Below are positions 1 through 9,050 of a DNA stretch of 10,283 nt, piece by piece (positions within the stretch are counted from its first letter, which is position 1; each line of letters opens with the position of its first letter). This DNA comes from Gymnopilus junonius. Taxonomy: Eukaryota; Basidiomycota; Agaricomycetes; Agaricales; Galerinaceae. A program made the translations under genes and the position numbers. The stretch spans positions 1-10,283 of the forward strand of contig JADNYJ010000891.1 of NCBI GenBank assembly GCA_015501075.1, written 5' to 3'. Under the pieces are notes generated by a model. The model was not told the DNA's origin, ran no database searches, and saw only the letters and a list, made by a program, of their open reading frames with translations.

Positions 1-1529
1 CCCGGTAAATGTATGGCTGTGAACGACGGTGAAGAAGAGAAGTTGTTTCTATTCCTGTCCTGAAATTCAATGGATGTTTGTCGGTTGATGCTGAAGATCA
101 CCCCGAGTAGTCGCGGCACGTGATGAACTATAAGCACGCGACAATCCAAGGCGCGTCGCGAAATGGTACATACGTACACCAATATTTGTCCAATATAATT
201 GTTTCAAATCCTGCTCCTCAGAATTTCCTTACTCTGGATAGAAGTGCAATCCTACAGCTCTCAGTCCACTCTTGTTCATTTCACAGTGGTGAACTATTTC
301 ACAGAAATAAGCTTTATCTGGCTTAAGTGCTATCAATGAATATAATTGTGCATTGCCGGGCACTCACTACTTCCATTCTCAATGTGAGTGTATGAATACA
401 TATTTATACATTAATGGGCTATATTACATATGGATGTGTCATGTAATGAAAGCACACAGTGGTACATGACCTTCAAGCAATTATCCCAGTGAAGGTCCTC
501 TCATGATGCACATGGGTTCAGCATTTTCTGAAGTGCCAACTCTTTGGGAGAGACCCCAGTGTATGGCAGTGGTGGAGAGGAACAGGGCAAAGTGAGAGAG
601 ATGTTGATAAGCTTGCAAGTATCAATTCATTTCCATGAGAATGGCCACATCATGCCCAAATATCTGTTGCTCCACTGACTAGTCAAAGTATGTGCTTTGT
701 CAAACATGATAACAACTTGAGACCTTCATTTGCATGGATGGCCATCTCAAGGTAGTGTGATTGAATGCCCTGACTACTTTGTGATTGGATTTGCCTGTGA
801 CAACCTTCACGAGCTTGATGAAAATGTTCAAGAAAACATCATCTTTACTAACTTGAATCTTGTCTTGCCCAAAATGGATTTAGAAGTTTTACTTGAATGA
901 TAGGAAGTTAGGAAATGGGTAATTAAGAAGAAATAAGACTTGAAGGAATGTACATAGCTGCATTGTGAACTTGTGTATCTGGAATAAATGAAGGAGATGG
1001 AGGTAAAACATGAAAACAGAATTGGCAATGAGCTGACACTTGGTTTGGTGACAATCAAATTTTTGAGGGATCTCCCTATATTAAGAGGAATAAAAGGGTA
1101 CCCATGTTTGGGTGGCTGAATAAACTATATAGTTACAATCAACAAAGAAAAGCAAAGTGTATATGACAGAAAAAGGTAATTCATACTAAAAAGGTAAATT
1201 GTCCGAAGAACCAATAGATCCACATGATGGCATGAGCCAGGAGCCACAACGATGACTCATTTACTTAGCTTATGACTGTAGCATCAGATTGAATCACCAA
1301 ATTATTCAACTAGAATACTTTCAGCAAGAATGGGTGTGGTGGAGGTAAACAAGCATGAAATGATCAACAACTCATGCTTCACGACGCGCGACTCATTGCG
1401 CCCTGCTATATCGCCGATCGCGCCCTCGAGAGACCTTGTGTTATACATATCTCAGTAGCCTGTATAAAAAAGCTTGAGATCGATTGATAACCAACTACGC
1501 CCTACCACGCCAACGAGTAAAATTTCAGG
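1..1529. other. Intergenic or relic DNA, no gene recognised
   Basis: I read all frames and found no stretch resembling a known family. The longest open frames (120-326 plus, 828-1058 minus) have biased, low-information composition and no domain-like pattern. The DNA is AT-leaning until about 1380, where a short GC-rich patch rich in GCGC and CGCG begins. A CACGTG E-box-type hexamer lies at 117-122; its function is unknown and it may be chance. Old transposon remains cannot be excluded because I could not run a repeat search. Confidence 0.5.
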
Positions 1530-2129
1530 CTTTCAAGCAAGGGCGTGCCAATAAGTGTGCCGAGAAATTATCCTGCGGTAGAGTGACACGTAAAGTGTAG
1601 GCTGCATAGTTGCAACATCCAATTTGGAGGGGATTTCGAGTTTGATATGCCGCGCGTCGAAATAGCGCAGTGACGGAGATTCATCAGAAAACGCTCGGGA
1701 TTCATTGAAGAAACTCTCGTTGGAAATCACCTCATGTAGGCCACAAATAGATATTCGAGGTGGGGTGATAGACTCTGAGATAAGGGATGCTGGCGGATAG
1801 TCCAACTGAACGTCTATGTGTAATTTTCTTATCCTTTTCCAGTGACTGTCCAGGAGAAACATGAGAAACTCCGTCGACGGATCCCTGCACAGAAAGAAGC
1901 AATAGGCCACTGGTCTGTCCTTCGTAAAACTTCAGTCCTCCCGTGTTGGGACCTAATCCACAAATCAATTGCTTTAGCCCAGAACCAAGGTGATGTCATC
2001 AAGGATGAACTCCCTCCCCGATGTGCAAACCTGGGAAACAATACGCAAGGATATTGATTGGTCGGCATCAAATATGCTTTCAAACTCAGTAAGCCACGAG
2101 AAAATTTCCCTGAAGATATCTTTGGGTAA
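1530..2129 (-). pseudogene. F-box protein pseudogene (F-box plus start of leucine-rich-repeat-like region)
   Basis: Read on the minus strand from 2129, the frame gives a textbook F-box start (LPKDIFREIFSWL), then after a spacer SLRIVSQVCTSGREFILDD, matching the usual I-x-x-V-C-x-x-W-R-x-x-x-L pattern. The expected tryptophan is a glycine here. This frame hits a stop at 1974-1976. The homology appears to continue in a second frame (AKAIDLWIRSQ, then EVLRRTDQWPIASF, about 1976-1890) and returns to the first frame at about 1890 (RDPSTEFLMFLLDSHWKRI, then SPSLRYFDARHIKLEIPS), ending at a stop at 1530-1532. The later part resembles the leucine-rich region of Agaricomycete F-box proteins, which act as substrate adaptors of SCF ubiquitin ligases. 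No in-frame start codon precedes 2129: a stop (TGA) lies seven codons upstream. Two frame changes, a missing start and a short C-terminus argue for a pseudogene. An intron around 1900-1980 could explain part of the break but would drop well-matching residues. Confidence 0.62.
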
Positions 2130-3434
2130 ATTCAGGATAAGAGTAGATCATTTATTCACCTTCAAATATCAATGAGCAGCCAGCGGATATGTCGATACAA
2201 CGCAGTGTTCGACATCGGATTCAAGGTTATTGCGCATAAAGTGATCCGTTCCAGCACGTTATTGTATATCGTGAGGAGAGGCTCACTTTGAGCCCAACTG
2301 TCGACTTGACCATGAAAATTTGAATGCATAGAGTGGATGGATGAATCAAAGCGGCGCGCTTACAAATTATTTCCCATCCGCCAACAGACACTTCCTTTCT
2401 TCCTCCCAGGAATTTTTACCATACTTACATACTTCTAACCTCAGGCACATCAAAGAAACTAACCATATCCCTGGTCAATAGTCATATAAATCATACTCCA
2501 CAGCTGTCTGTGTATGTCTCGAGTTACGTGGCCAATCGATTGGCACGTTGACATTCTGCTGGTCAGGTCGATCTCAGGTAGTGATGTGCAGGCTCGGCTC
2601 GGCCTATAAGCCACAGCTTTGGCCCGGCTTTTCAAAGCTCAGGCCTTCGAAATTTGAAGCCTAAGCCTAGGCTACACCAAGCCGCGGCTCAAGGCAGAGA
2701 AAAGGCAGGGATGCGTTTGTCGCTCCGCTGCACTGGCGGAACATCAACTGTATATACAATTGGCACTGCTCTGTGGACAATGATAAGGGCCACTATTATT
2801 TTCCTCCAATCGCAGCTCGACGGAATCCACCTCGGCTCCTGAAAATGGCTTCACATAGGTCCGGGTTTCAAGATCGGATTAAGCGCAGGATTCACAACCC
2901 CTCCTTGACCATTCCCATCTCGTATCGACACGAACGCATTTGTTTCTTGCAAGCAAAAGTTCTTAGCGACGATGGGCGAAAGCCTTTCTCATGACTAGGC
3001 AGACTTTACAACTTCTCATCTTTGAGATTGTAGTCGCACTCCGAGTCCCTGTCTTAGAACGTGTCTCCTAATCCTGTTAAATAGCATTGCTGGAGAGCCC
3101 GCGCAGAATGACATTCCACGCCGTGTCGGTCGTTCCTGAGTGTGTCGCACTCCGGTTCAAACAAAAAATTACTTTACCGTACCTCCGCTCCATGTCATTG
3201 GATATACCCCGGTATGCCGAGTGGTAGAGCCAATCTCCAACGTGAGACTGCTTTTCCGAAACGGAATCCTCATTATCATGAACTTCTCTTTACCAAAATG
3301 ACCGGGAGAAAAGGGACCTTTCTTCTCTGCTGCTCTTTACCATTGGATACCACGTCGCTGGAAACCCCTGGACTGCTCCTTGCTGATCTGGCCCTTTTTC
3401 CTAGTACTTATACCGCACTTTTCTAGATACCATC
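2130..3434. other. Intergenic region upstream of the oxidoreductase gene
   Basis: No gene is recognised here on either strand. It includes the GC-rich repeat-like patch at 2578-2700, listed separately. An open frame at 3142-3426 ends just before the start codon at 3435; its composition is not convincing and it most likely lies in promoter or 5' leader sequence. The final 60 bases before 3435 are rich in C and T, as is common for fungal core promoters, and contain a TTATA stretch near 3409, but no transcription start can be fixed from sequence alone. Confidence 0.5.
2578..2700. repeat. GC-rich hairpin-forming patch, possible hAT-type transposon end
   Basis: The patch opens with TAGTGATGTGCAGG and continues with repeated GGCTCGGCTCGGCC-like words, unlike the flanking AT-richer DNA. 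It holds a 7-base inverted repeat (AGCTTTG at 2615-2621, CAAAGCT at 2633-2639), an imperfect hairpin at about 2642-2661, and CCTAGG and CCGCGG palindromes. Ends of hAT-superfamily elements often carry a 'tgtgcaggc' start followed by GGC/GGCC words, so a solo or decayed terminus is possible. I found no matching opposite end or clear 8-base target duplication inside the window, so this is a weak call. Confidence 0.3.
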
Positions 3435-4780
3435 ATGTTCAATATGGCCCAAAAACCGAACGCCGTTATCGTAGGAGGTGGTGGGTGTGGTGCCCAGGTA
3501 GCCCGATTGCTCTCAAAGTCGCTCAAGCCTGAAGAGTACAACATTATTCTCATCACTCCCCGGCCGTACTATACCCACCTTCCAGCATGGATCCGCATGT
3601 CCGTTACTGAGGAAGGTCATCTCGAAGACAGGGCGCACATCACGTATAACTATACGTTCATCAATGGGAATGGTCAGTTCGTTATTGGCAAAGTTGTTTC
3701 TATCAATGCGGAGGAGGGTGACAAAGGAGGTTTCGTTACGCTTGAAGGAGGAGAGCAGGTGGAATTCTCAACCCTTGTGCTAACGCCCGGGAGTATCTGG
3801 GAAGGACCATTGAACATCCCAGATAACAAAAAGGAGACGACAGAACATCTACGCACTTGGCGACACAAGTTTGCGGACGCTAATGATATTATTCTGGTCG
3901 GCGGCGGTGCCGTTGCTCTTGGTGAGTATATTTATCATTTTCTCTGTGCCATTTTCTTTATTCACTTGGTGTATAGAATTCGCAGGAGAGCTCAGAGATA
4001 TGTCCGCGGTAGGTCGTATTAGGAGTTTTTAAGGCACTGCATTGACGGTTGAGACTGCATAGACCAAAAGGATAACCATTGTCCACGGTCAGGACATGCT
4101 CCTCAATGATGCATATCCAGCATACTTCCGCAAGGACGTCTACAAAGATCTTCGCAAGCGCGACGTAGAAGTGGTCCTCAATGACTTGGTTGATAATCTT
4201 GATATTACTGAGGCCGGTATTATTCAAACTCGCAACGGTAGGAAGCTGGTTGCTGACCTGATTGTAAGTCCAAAATGCTATCGATGCCAGTTTACTCAGA
4301 CGAAAAAATAGGTTCCTTGTCGTGGCCCGAAACCAAATACTGGATTTGTAACTCTCATGCCTGGCACACTTTCGGCAACCAACCACATCCGAGTATCGGC
4401 TACCCTTCAAGTCATGCAATACCCGCGTATATTTGCTGGAGGTGACGCCATAGAATGGGACGAGCAAAAGCAGGTCACCAAGTATGACTATCACGCATCT
4501 GTAATCGCTTCGAATATTGCAACGCTCTTGAAGAAAAAGCAACCGAGTGCGCTTTATAGGGGGTGCTATGAAATGATTTCAATTTCAAACGGAAAGGTCT
4601 GTTGTCTCTTTTGTTCACGGCAGTTCGGAAGGTGATTGACATTTAAACTTTCAGCGTGGTGGATCTAGTTACTGGAGTGTTTTTTGGGGACCTACCTTCG
4701 GAAACTTCGTATCTGCAGCCATGAAGTCCAAGGACCTGTTCTTGACCTGGACGCGCAAAAGGTTGGGTTTGTCATCATAA
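3435..4780 (+). CDS. AIF/FSP1-family FAD-dependent NAD(P)H oxidoreductase, 5 exons
   Basis: Exons 3435-3921, 3977-4008, 4063-4263, 4312-4596 and 4655-4780 join in frame to a 376-residue protein, close to yeast Aif1 (378) and human FSP1/AIFM2 (373). Introns are 55, 54, 48 and 58 bases, all GT...AG. The N-terminal FAD-binding Rossmann motif is VIVGGGGCGAQVA (about 11-23). The second, NAD(P)H-binding Rossmann motif GGGAVALEFAGE (156-167) is split by intron 1, and splicing supplies the conserved E163. A later FAD-contact motif IFAGGDAIEW (280-289) carries D285. The C-terminus (FVSAAMKSKDLFLTWTRKRLG) is typical of the family. The start could also be the ATG at 3444, three codons later. Family members reduce quinones with NAD(P)H and occur at mitochondria, membranes or in the cytosol; some protect against lipid peroxidation, others are tied to cell death. 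No cleavable signal or obvious membrane helix is seen. Exact substrate and location are inference. Confidence 0.93.
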
Positions 4781-6026
4781 ATTGTTCATAGACTGCGTTT
4801 CCATCTGTATCCTGTTTATGTCACTTCATTCATCTGCGATCACGCATATGCCATACAACATGTCGTTTCACCTTCTGGTCTTTTAGACTTCAGTCCCGTC
4901 TTGCAATTCTTACTTTTCACGCCTTCCATAGCGACAACGTCTTTCTTTAAGCTTTTTTTCCCTTAGCCTTTAACGGTTGAATCGTGTCAAGTACTTAGGG
5001 CACTTCTCAGCAGACAAAATAGCCTTCATAAAATGTAAATGCTCCCTAAACTTATTACATTGCATTACGGATTGTCTCGATTCTGGAGCGCCGCGTGTAT
5101 CCGACGTGGGTTTGTTGGCCAATCAAGCTGTTGCATACTATGTCGTTGAAAGACCACAATTCTGGGCCAGTTTCTGACGCCCAAACTCAATGACAGAGAT
5201 TCCCAATTGCCTAAGCCAAGCTCTCGCCTAGCCGTTCGAATCAGCGGATCTTTCCAATACATTATCCCGGAAAAGATCCCGAGATGGTATATAAGATACT
5301 ACAACGATTGGAGACTGGTAATGTCCTGGTTAGCTGCATGAATATTGAGATTATATGATAAGACTGTTGGAGGTTTCAAACACAGACTGGCATTCAGCTC
5401 TTTACTTGATAGTGGCGTCGGCTTCAGGCGTTCGGAAGAAATAATGTGTTAGTGAAGGGTGCATACTCATATATATTTCTAGTGCCAACGTTTGTCCTTT
5501 GGGCCGAAAGAACTCAAATATATAAAGACTGCTGGGAAAGACAGGCATGGTTCAGTGATTTCTGGCCTTGCGGTGTCCCTTGTCAAAGAAGGGCAGTGGG
5601 AATTCGAATTTCGATAGCGGGTGGTAACTAAGCTTCTTGCTGTGCTGTCCGTAGTCCGTACATGGTACATCAATTACGGTATACATCATGTTCCTTCAGT
5701 CAAAATATGGGCATTTTCAATTCGAAAATATTCATTTGAAAGGCTGCCTTGACAATAGCATGGTGAAAGCAAAAGACAAGTCTGCAACTAGTCAGAGTCA
5801 GTCACAGTGACATAAGCGGCGGCATAGCGGCCCGAAAGTCAAATCGAACCCAGGGGCCTAAAAAGGGAACCCGTCGGTTGCGGAAGAGGTTACCGAAGTG
5901 GGCTCCTCTGCAAGGCACTTGTTTCCTTTCGACCACCATCTCCCGACATACCCCCCCTCGTTCTCCTTCAAATTCCCTTGTTTTCTCATTTATAGTGTAT
6001 TTGTTCTCTAACATTTCCAAGATACC
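4781..6026. other. Intergenic region between oxidoreductase and MO25 genes
   Basis: This is the 3' flank of the oxidoreductase gene (T/C-rich to about 4970) followed by the MO25 upstream region. A CCAAT-type pentamer lies at about 5119-5123 and a TATATAAG box at 5288-5295, but no gene with a recognisable product starts after them. The small open frames at 4977-5177 (plus) and 5065-5262 (minus) overlap, have no family signature, and I do not call them. A small non-coding RNA could be missed. Confidence 0.5.
5926..6026 (+). promoter_or_regulatory. Pyrimidine-rich core promoter and 5' leader of the MO25 gene
   Basis: About 100 bases directly before the start codon at 6027 are dominated by C and T (TTTCCTTTCGACCACCATC, a run of seven Cs at 5951-5957, then CTCGTTCTCC). 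Pyrimidine tracts just upstream of transcription starts are typical of highly or constitutively expressed genes in filamentous fungi. There is a weak TATA-like TTATAG at about 5991. The start codon context GATACCATGA fits a fungal start. The exact transcription start is unknown. Confidence 0.5.
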
Positions 6027-7403
6027 ATGAATTTCTTCAAGACCAAGCCGAGAACACCACCAGATCTTGTTCGCGGTCTTCGCGATGCTATAAATCGGTT
6101 AGAATCTGGGGCACCGGGTGGGGAAACCAGAAGAAAGGTGCGCTTGGTATTATAGTTGATACTATGGGCATCATTTATACTTAGCTCCACTACCTTCTGT
6201 CGGGTTGTGGTGTTATAGGCCAGTGAAGATGTCTCCAAGTACTTGCAGCAGATCAAGGGTATCCTTTACGGCGATGGTGGTAAGTGACGAATCAACAATG
6301 ACGACGCGTCATCTTATAAGACAATATGTACCAATTCTTTCTCAGAACCTGCGCCCGAGCTCTTAGCTCAACTGGCGCAAGAGACGTACACCACAGACCT
6401 ACTACTTCTCCTCGTTCAGAGCATATCTCGATTCGAATTCGAGGCCCGAAAGGACGTGGTTCAAATATTTAATAACCTCCTGCGCCGTCAGATTGGCTCA
6501 CGATGGCCCACTGTGGAATACCTTTCTGGGAAACCAGACGTCATTTTTGCCGCGCTGGCTGGGTACGAGAACGAGGAGGTGGCACTAAACACTGGCATGA
6601 TTCTGAAGGAGATGTTGAGGCATGAGCAGCTGGCCAAGATTTTACTTCATTCTGAACAGTGTGTTATCTTTTTGTCGTCGACCCTGATCAACGAGACTCA
6701 TTTAACCTTGTCTAGGTTTTATAAATTCCCGCACTACATAGAGACGACATCGTTTGGCATTTCATGCGACGCTTTTGCGAACCTCAAAGAAACACTGACA
6801 AGACATAAACCTATGGTCGCTGAATACCTTGATAAGAACTATGACAGGGTATGTTGATTTGCTTCCCCTGTGGCGGGCGCTCATACTACTATTTCAGTTT
6901 TTCTCATCGTTCACTACCCTGATACTGTCAAACAACTATGTGACTAAGCGTCAGTCATTAAAGCTCCTCGGAGAAATTCTGCTTGACCGGGCCAATTTCA
7001 ATGTGATGACAAGATACATCGCTAACGAGGCAAACCTCAAGATGATGATGAATCTCCTCAGGGACAAGAGCAAGAACATTCAATTCGAGGCATTTCACGT
7101 GTTCAAGGTCGATTTGTTAACCTTCCGACATGTACGCATCTGTCAGCTTGGCTAATTCATTGACTACTCAGGTATTTGTCGCCAATCCCAAGAAACCACC
7201 ACAGATCGAGGCCATCTTAAGAAGAAACAAGGATAAACTACTGAATTTCCTCAAGACTTTCCATAACGATAAAGAGGGTACGATATATTTTCTCGATTGC
7301 CGTACCTGAAACACTCATTTGTTATTCATTTCATTGCGTCACGGCAGACGAACAATTTAGTGACGAAAAACAATTTTTAATCGTCCAAATCCAGAACCTA
7401 TAG
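6027..7403 (+). CDS. hymA: MO25/HymA (Cab39) family scaffold protein, 7 exons
   Basis: Exons 6027-6137, 6219-6279, 6346-6658, 6716-6848, 6898-7107, 7172-7277 and 7348-7403 join in frame to 329 residues, about full length for MO25 (330-341). Introns are 81, 66, 57, 49, 64 and 70 bases. Nearly every family landmark is present in order: [17 protein letters not shown] (39-55), [17 protein letters not shown] (92-108), [17 protein letters not shown] spanning intron 3, [19 protein letters not shown] in exon 5, then [18 protein letters not shown] joined to VFVANP, and [11 protein letters not shown] near the end. These form the armadillo-like helical repeats of MO25. In fungi, MO25 homologues (Aspergillus HymA, fission yeast Pmo25, yeast Hym1) bind and activate germinal-centre (Ste20-like) kinases upstream of NDR kinases in the RAM/MOR network, controlling polarity, cell separation and spore-structure formation. 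The protein is cytoplasmic; no signal peptide or membrane segment is seen. Donors of introns 1 (GTGCGC) and 5 (GTCGAT) are weak but give exact homology. Confidence 0.95.
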
Positions 7404-8345
7404 TAGTATCGCTCCTCATGATCAGCTTTCGTTCCGACTCAATTCCGACTAGTTGTGGATAGCACGATGGCTGTTTGCTCTTTGGAGGCCAACGTCATCG
7501 TACTTTCCGGCTACCTATCTTTTCCACTTCCATATTCCCCTCTGACCTGTGACTGGGTCCGTCAGTCTTCGTTATACCTCGTCGTAGTTTTGTATGTATA
7601 TCGTCTGTAATTTCCGTCGTTCTGTCCACATCGTCCATCTGTCGTCATCATTGCATATCTGGCGCCTCCATCTCTTTTCCTTCACATCTTGGGTCGATCA
7701 CGCACTACCTCCCCCCTTCAAGTCTTGGACTTACATACATCCCTTTCCTTTCTCCTTTCTCCGTCCTTCCGTTGCTCAATGACAATCACCCTCTTGCAGG
7801 AAATGAAATTGTAACACCACACGGGCATGCATCGCTTTACTTTCACCGCTGTCCATTCATTGGGGCCAAAGGTTTCTTATCAAGTCGTTAATTTTTTTTT
7901 CTATGCAAACTTTTTTTGCGGATGGCTCGACGTCATGATTATCGTTTTATGATATCATTGTTCGGAATGCGGTACCCATTTTTGAAATGATTTGTACATG
8001 ACTCCATTAAAGAGGCTTTCGTGGTGTTTCTACGGGAACAATGGACATAAATATATCTTGTACAACCTTACTTCCTATTGGTTTGTTTCCTACTTAAACG
8101 TTTTGTTGATTATTATAATAGTCGTCGGTGAGCCAGCCATTGCTCGGTCCTACACACAATCTCCTTAGTTTAGCCCTACATCTGTCATCACCGCGCTACT
8201 CTCCAACAAGTCCCTCGTTTAGCCCTGCTCCCCCACGTTGTAAGTTCTCATCATTTATCATACATTATTCAACAGCTAATCTCTCTCCCTTACAGATTCG
8301 CTGAGTAAGTCTTAAAATGTTGAAATATCTATTGATTTGTTGCTC

Positions 8346-8357
8346 ATGATATATCAT
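8346..8357. repeat. 12-base palindrome (ATGATATATCAT)
   Basis: This is a perfect inverted repeat that shares the core TGATATATCA with the longer palindrome at 8424-8439, 78 bases away. Both lie just past the point where VPS27 similarity stops. AT-rich palindromes can arise by chance, and no protein that would bind them is suggested by the window. Confidence 0.5.
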
Positions 8358-8423
8358 CTCTTTTCCTCTTACCATCAGCTTGTAAGTCAAAACCAATTTA
8401 CGATTCATCACCTGATTCTGGCA

Positions 8424-8439
8424 TTGTGATATATCACAA
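8424..8439. repeat. 16-base perfect palindrome (TTGTGATATATCACAA)
   Basis: The 16 bases equal their own reverse complement and end at the next base pair on both sides. It lies 8 bases beyond the last codon still resembling VPS27, so it sits at the apparent truncation point of that pseudogene. It could be an operator-like protein site, a footprint of a rearrangement, or chance. Confidence 0.6.
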
Positions 8440-8446
8440 CCTCCGA

Positions 8447-8950
8447 TTAGTACACCTGCCCAACGTAGTTCAGATTGGGCTTTCCCTCTAGCGCAACATT
8501 CTAGTTCTGCATGAGGCGAAGGATCGTTTGCTTGACGTCGTGATTCAGCGCTGGGACCTGATGCCACTTCAGTAAGGAAGAGATCTCCGCCATTCTTGAT
8601 ACAGATATCTGTCAACTAGATACATTCAGCCAAATTACAACATTTATTGAACCCTTGGCTTGGCTTACACCCAGAGCGAGCAGCTGGACATTCGGGTTCT
8701 TGTGGTTCAGTCGGCGTTTGAGGGCGCGCATGGCGTCCTTTGCTGGCGCTGACTTTGAGCGTATCTGATCGCATATCTCGAGGTTCAGAGCGATATCCTC
8801 GCCGCCCGCTGGCAGCAGCTCTGAGGTTGCCTTGTCTCATCATCATCACAGTAAGTCAATTGCCGAGATAAAACCTAGCGATGTGTTGGCGTTTACCTAT
8901 AGCATCATCGAGTTGGGAGGTGCCCCATATCCAGACACTAAGCCGGACAT
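8447..8950 (-). pseudogene. VPS27: VPS27 (ESCRT-0 subunit) pseudogene: damaged VHS domain only
   Basis: Minus-strand pieces 8950-8897, 8835-8669 and 8615-8450 are separated by intact-looking introns (61 and 53 bases) and read as the N-terminal VHS domain of VPS27. They give [19 protein letters not shown], then [18 protein letters not shown], then [19 protein letters not shown], then VPALNHDVKQTILRLMQN, then GKPNLNYVGQVY. Normal VPS27 sits on endosomes, binds ubiquitinated cargo and recruits ESCRT-I. Four lesions are visible. The natural start ATG (8948-8950, in a good pyrimidine-rich leader) is out of frame with SVWIWG at 8939. About 12 residues expected after EVAS are missing, with a frame change at 8558. 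The tryptophan expected after LMQN is a TAG stop (8501-8503). Similarity ends at a TAA (8447-8449), so the FYVE, ubiquitin-interacting and clathrin-binding parts are absent. A working copy presumably exists elsewhere in the genome (inference). The coding match is strong enough that decay looks fairly recent. Confidence 0.85.
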
Positions 8951-9005
8951 TGTTGAGTGCGAGAAAAAGTTGATGGAGGCAGTAGGAGGAGGCAGAGATT
9001 CGTAG
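8951..9005 (-). promoter_or_regulatory. Leftover pyrimidine-rich leader of the VPS27 pseudogene
   Basis: On the minus strand the 55 bases before the start codon at 8950 are C/T-rich (TCTCTGCCTCCTCCTACTGC and CTTTTTCTCGCACTC), and the start sits in a good fungal context (CAACAATGTCC). This indicates that the duplicate arrived with its promoter, or decayed in place, rather than arising from a spliced RNA; the retained introns say the same. Confidence 0.5.
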
Positions 9006-9050
9006 CTCCTGATGACGCTTTCCGAGTCCGCTTATGCATTTGATAACTAA

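Larger units (their letters stand above)
7404..8446. other. Intergenic region with long pyrimidine-rich stretch
   Basis: This begins with the MO25 3' flank. From about 7490 to 7790 the plus strand is strongly C/T-rich (for example CCTTTCCTTTCTCC near 7743), then turns AT-rich with poly-T runs near 7890-7915. No family is recognised on either strand; the open frame at 7594-7782 only reflects the pyrimidine bias. In particular I looked on the minus strand for the FYVE zinc finger and ubiquitin-interacting motifs that should follow the VHS domain of the neighbouring VPS27 remnant and saw none. Confidence 0.5.

Noticed and set aside
1842..2057. Plus-strand open frame of 71 residues with a protein-like look, and a second at 1990-2175
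   Set aside because: They lie antisense to the F-box remnant, whose minus-strand match is specific; no family fits the plus-strand reading.
2770..2885. Minus-strand peptide ending in GPYHCP that recalls the U-box region of PPIL2-type cyclophilins
   Set aside because: Only a few residues match, the flanking sequence in all frames does not continue the similarity, and stops follow soon.
3212..3240. tRNA-like D-arm words (TGCCGAGTGGTA)
   Set aside because: No matching anticodon arm, T-loop motif or closing acceptor stem follows at the right distance.
3142..3426. 94-residue plus-strand open frame upstream of the oxidoreductase
   Set aside because: It shows no family signature, sits directly in the promoter/leader region, and ends 8 bases before a well-supported start.
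5231..5248. GTTCGAATC, resembling a tRNA T-loop/B box
   Set aside because: The T-stem does not pair and no A box or cloverleaf can be drawn upstream.
8265..8615. Minus-strand open frame of 116 residues as a gene on its own
   Set aside because: Only its first 19 residues are real VPS27 exon 3; beyond 8558 the homology moves to another frame, so the rest is an artefact of the deletion.
8616..8849. Minus-strand 77-residue open frame starting with four methionines
   Set aside because: It is the wrong frame over VPS27 exon 2; the frame one base over gives the clear VHS-domain sequence.
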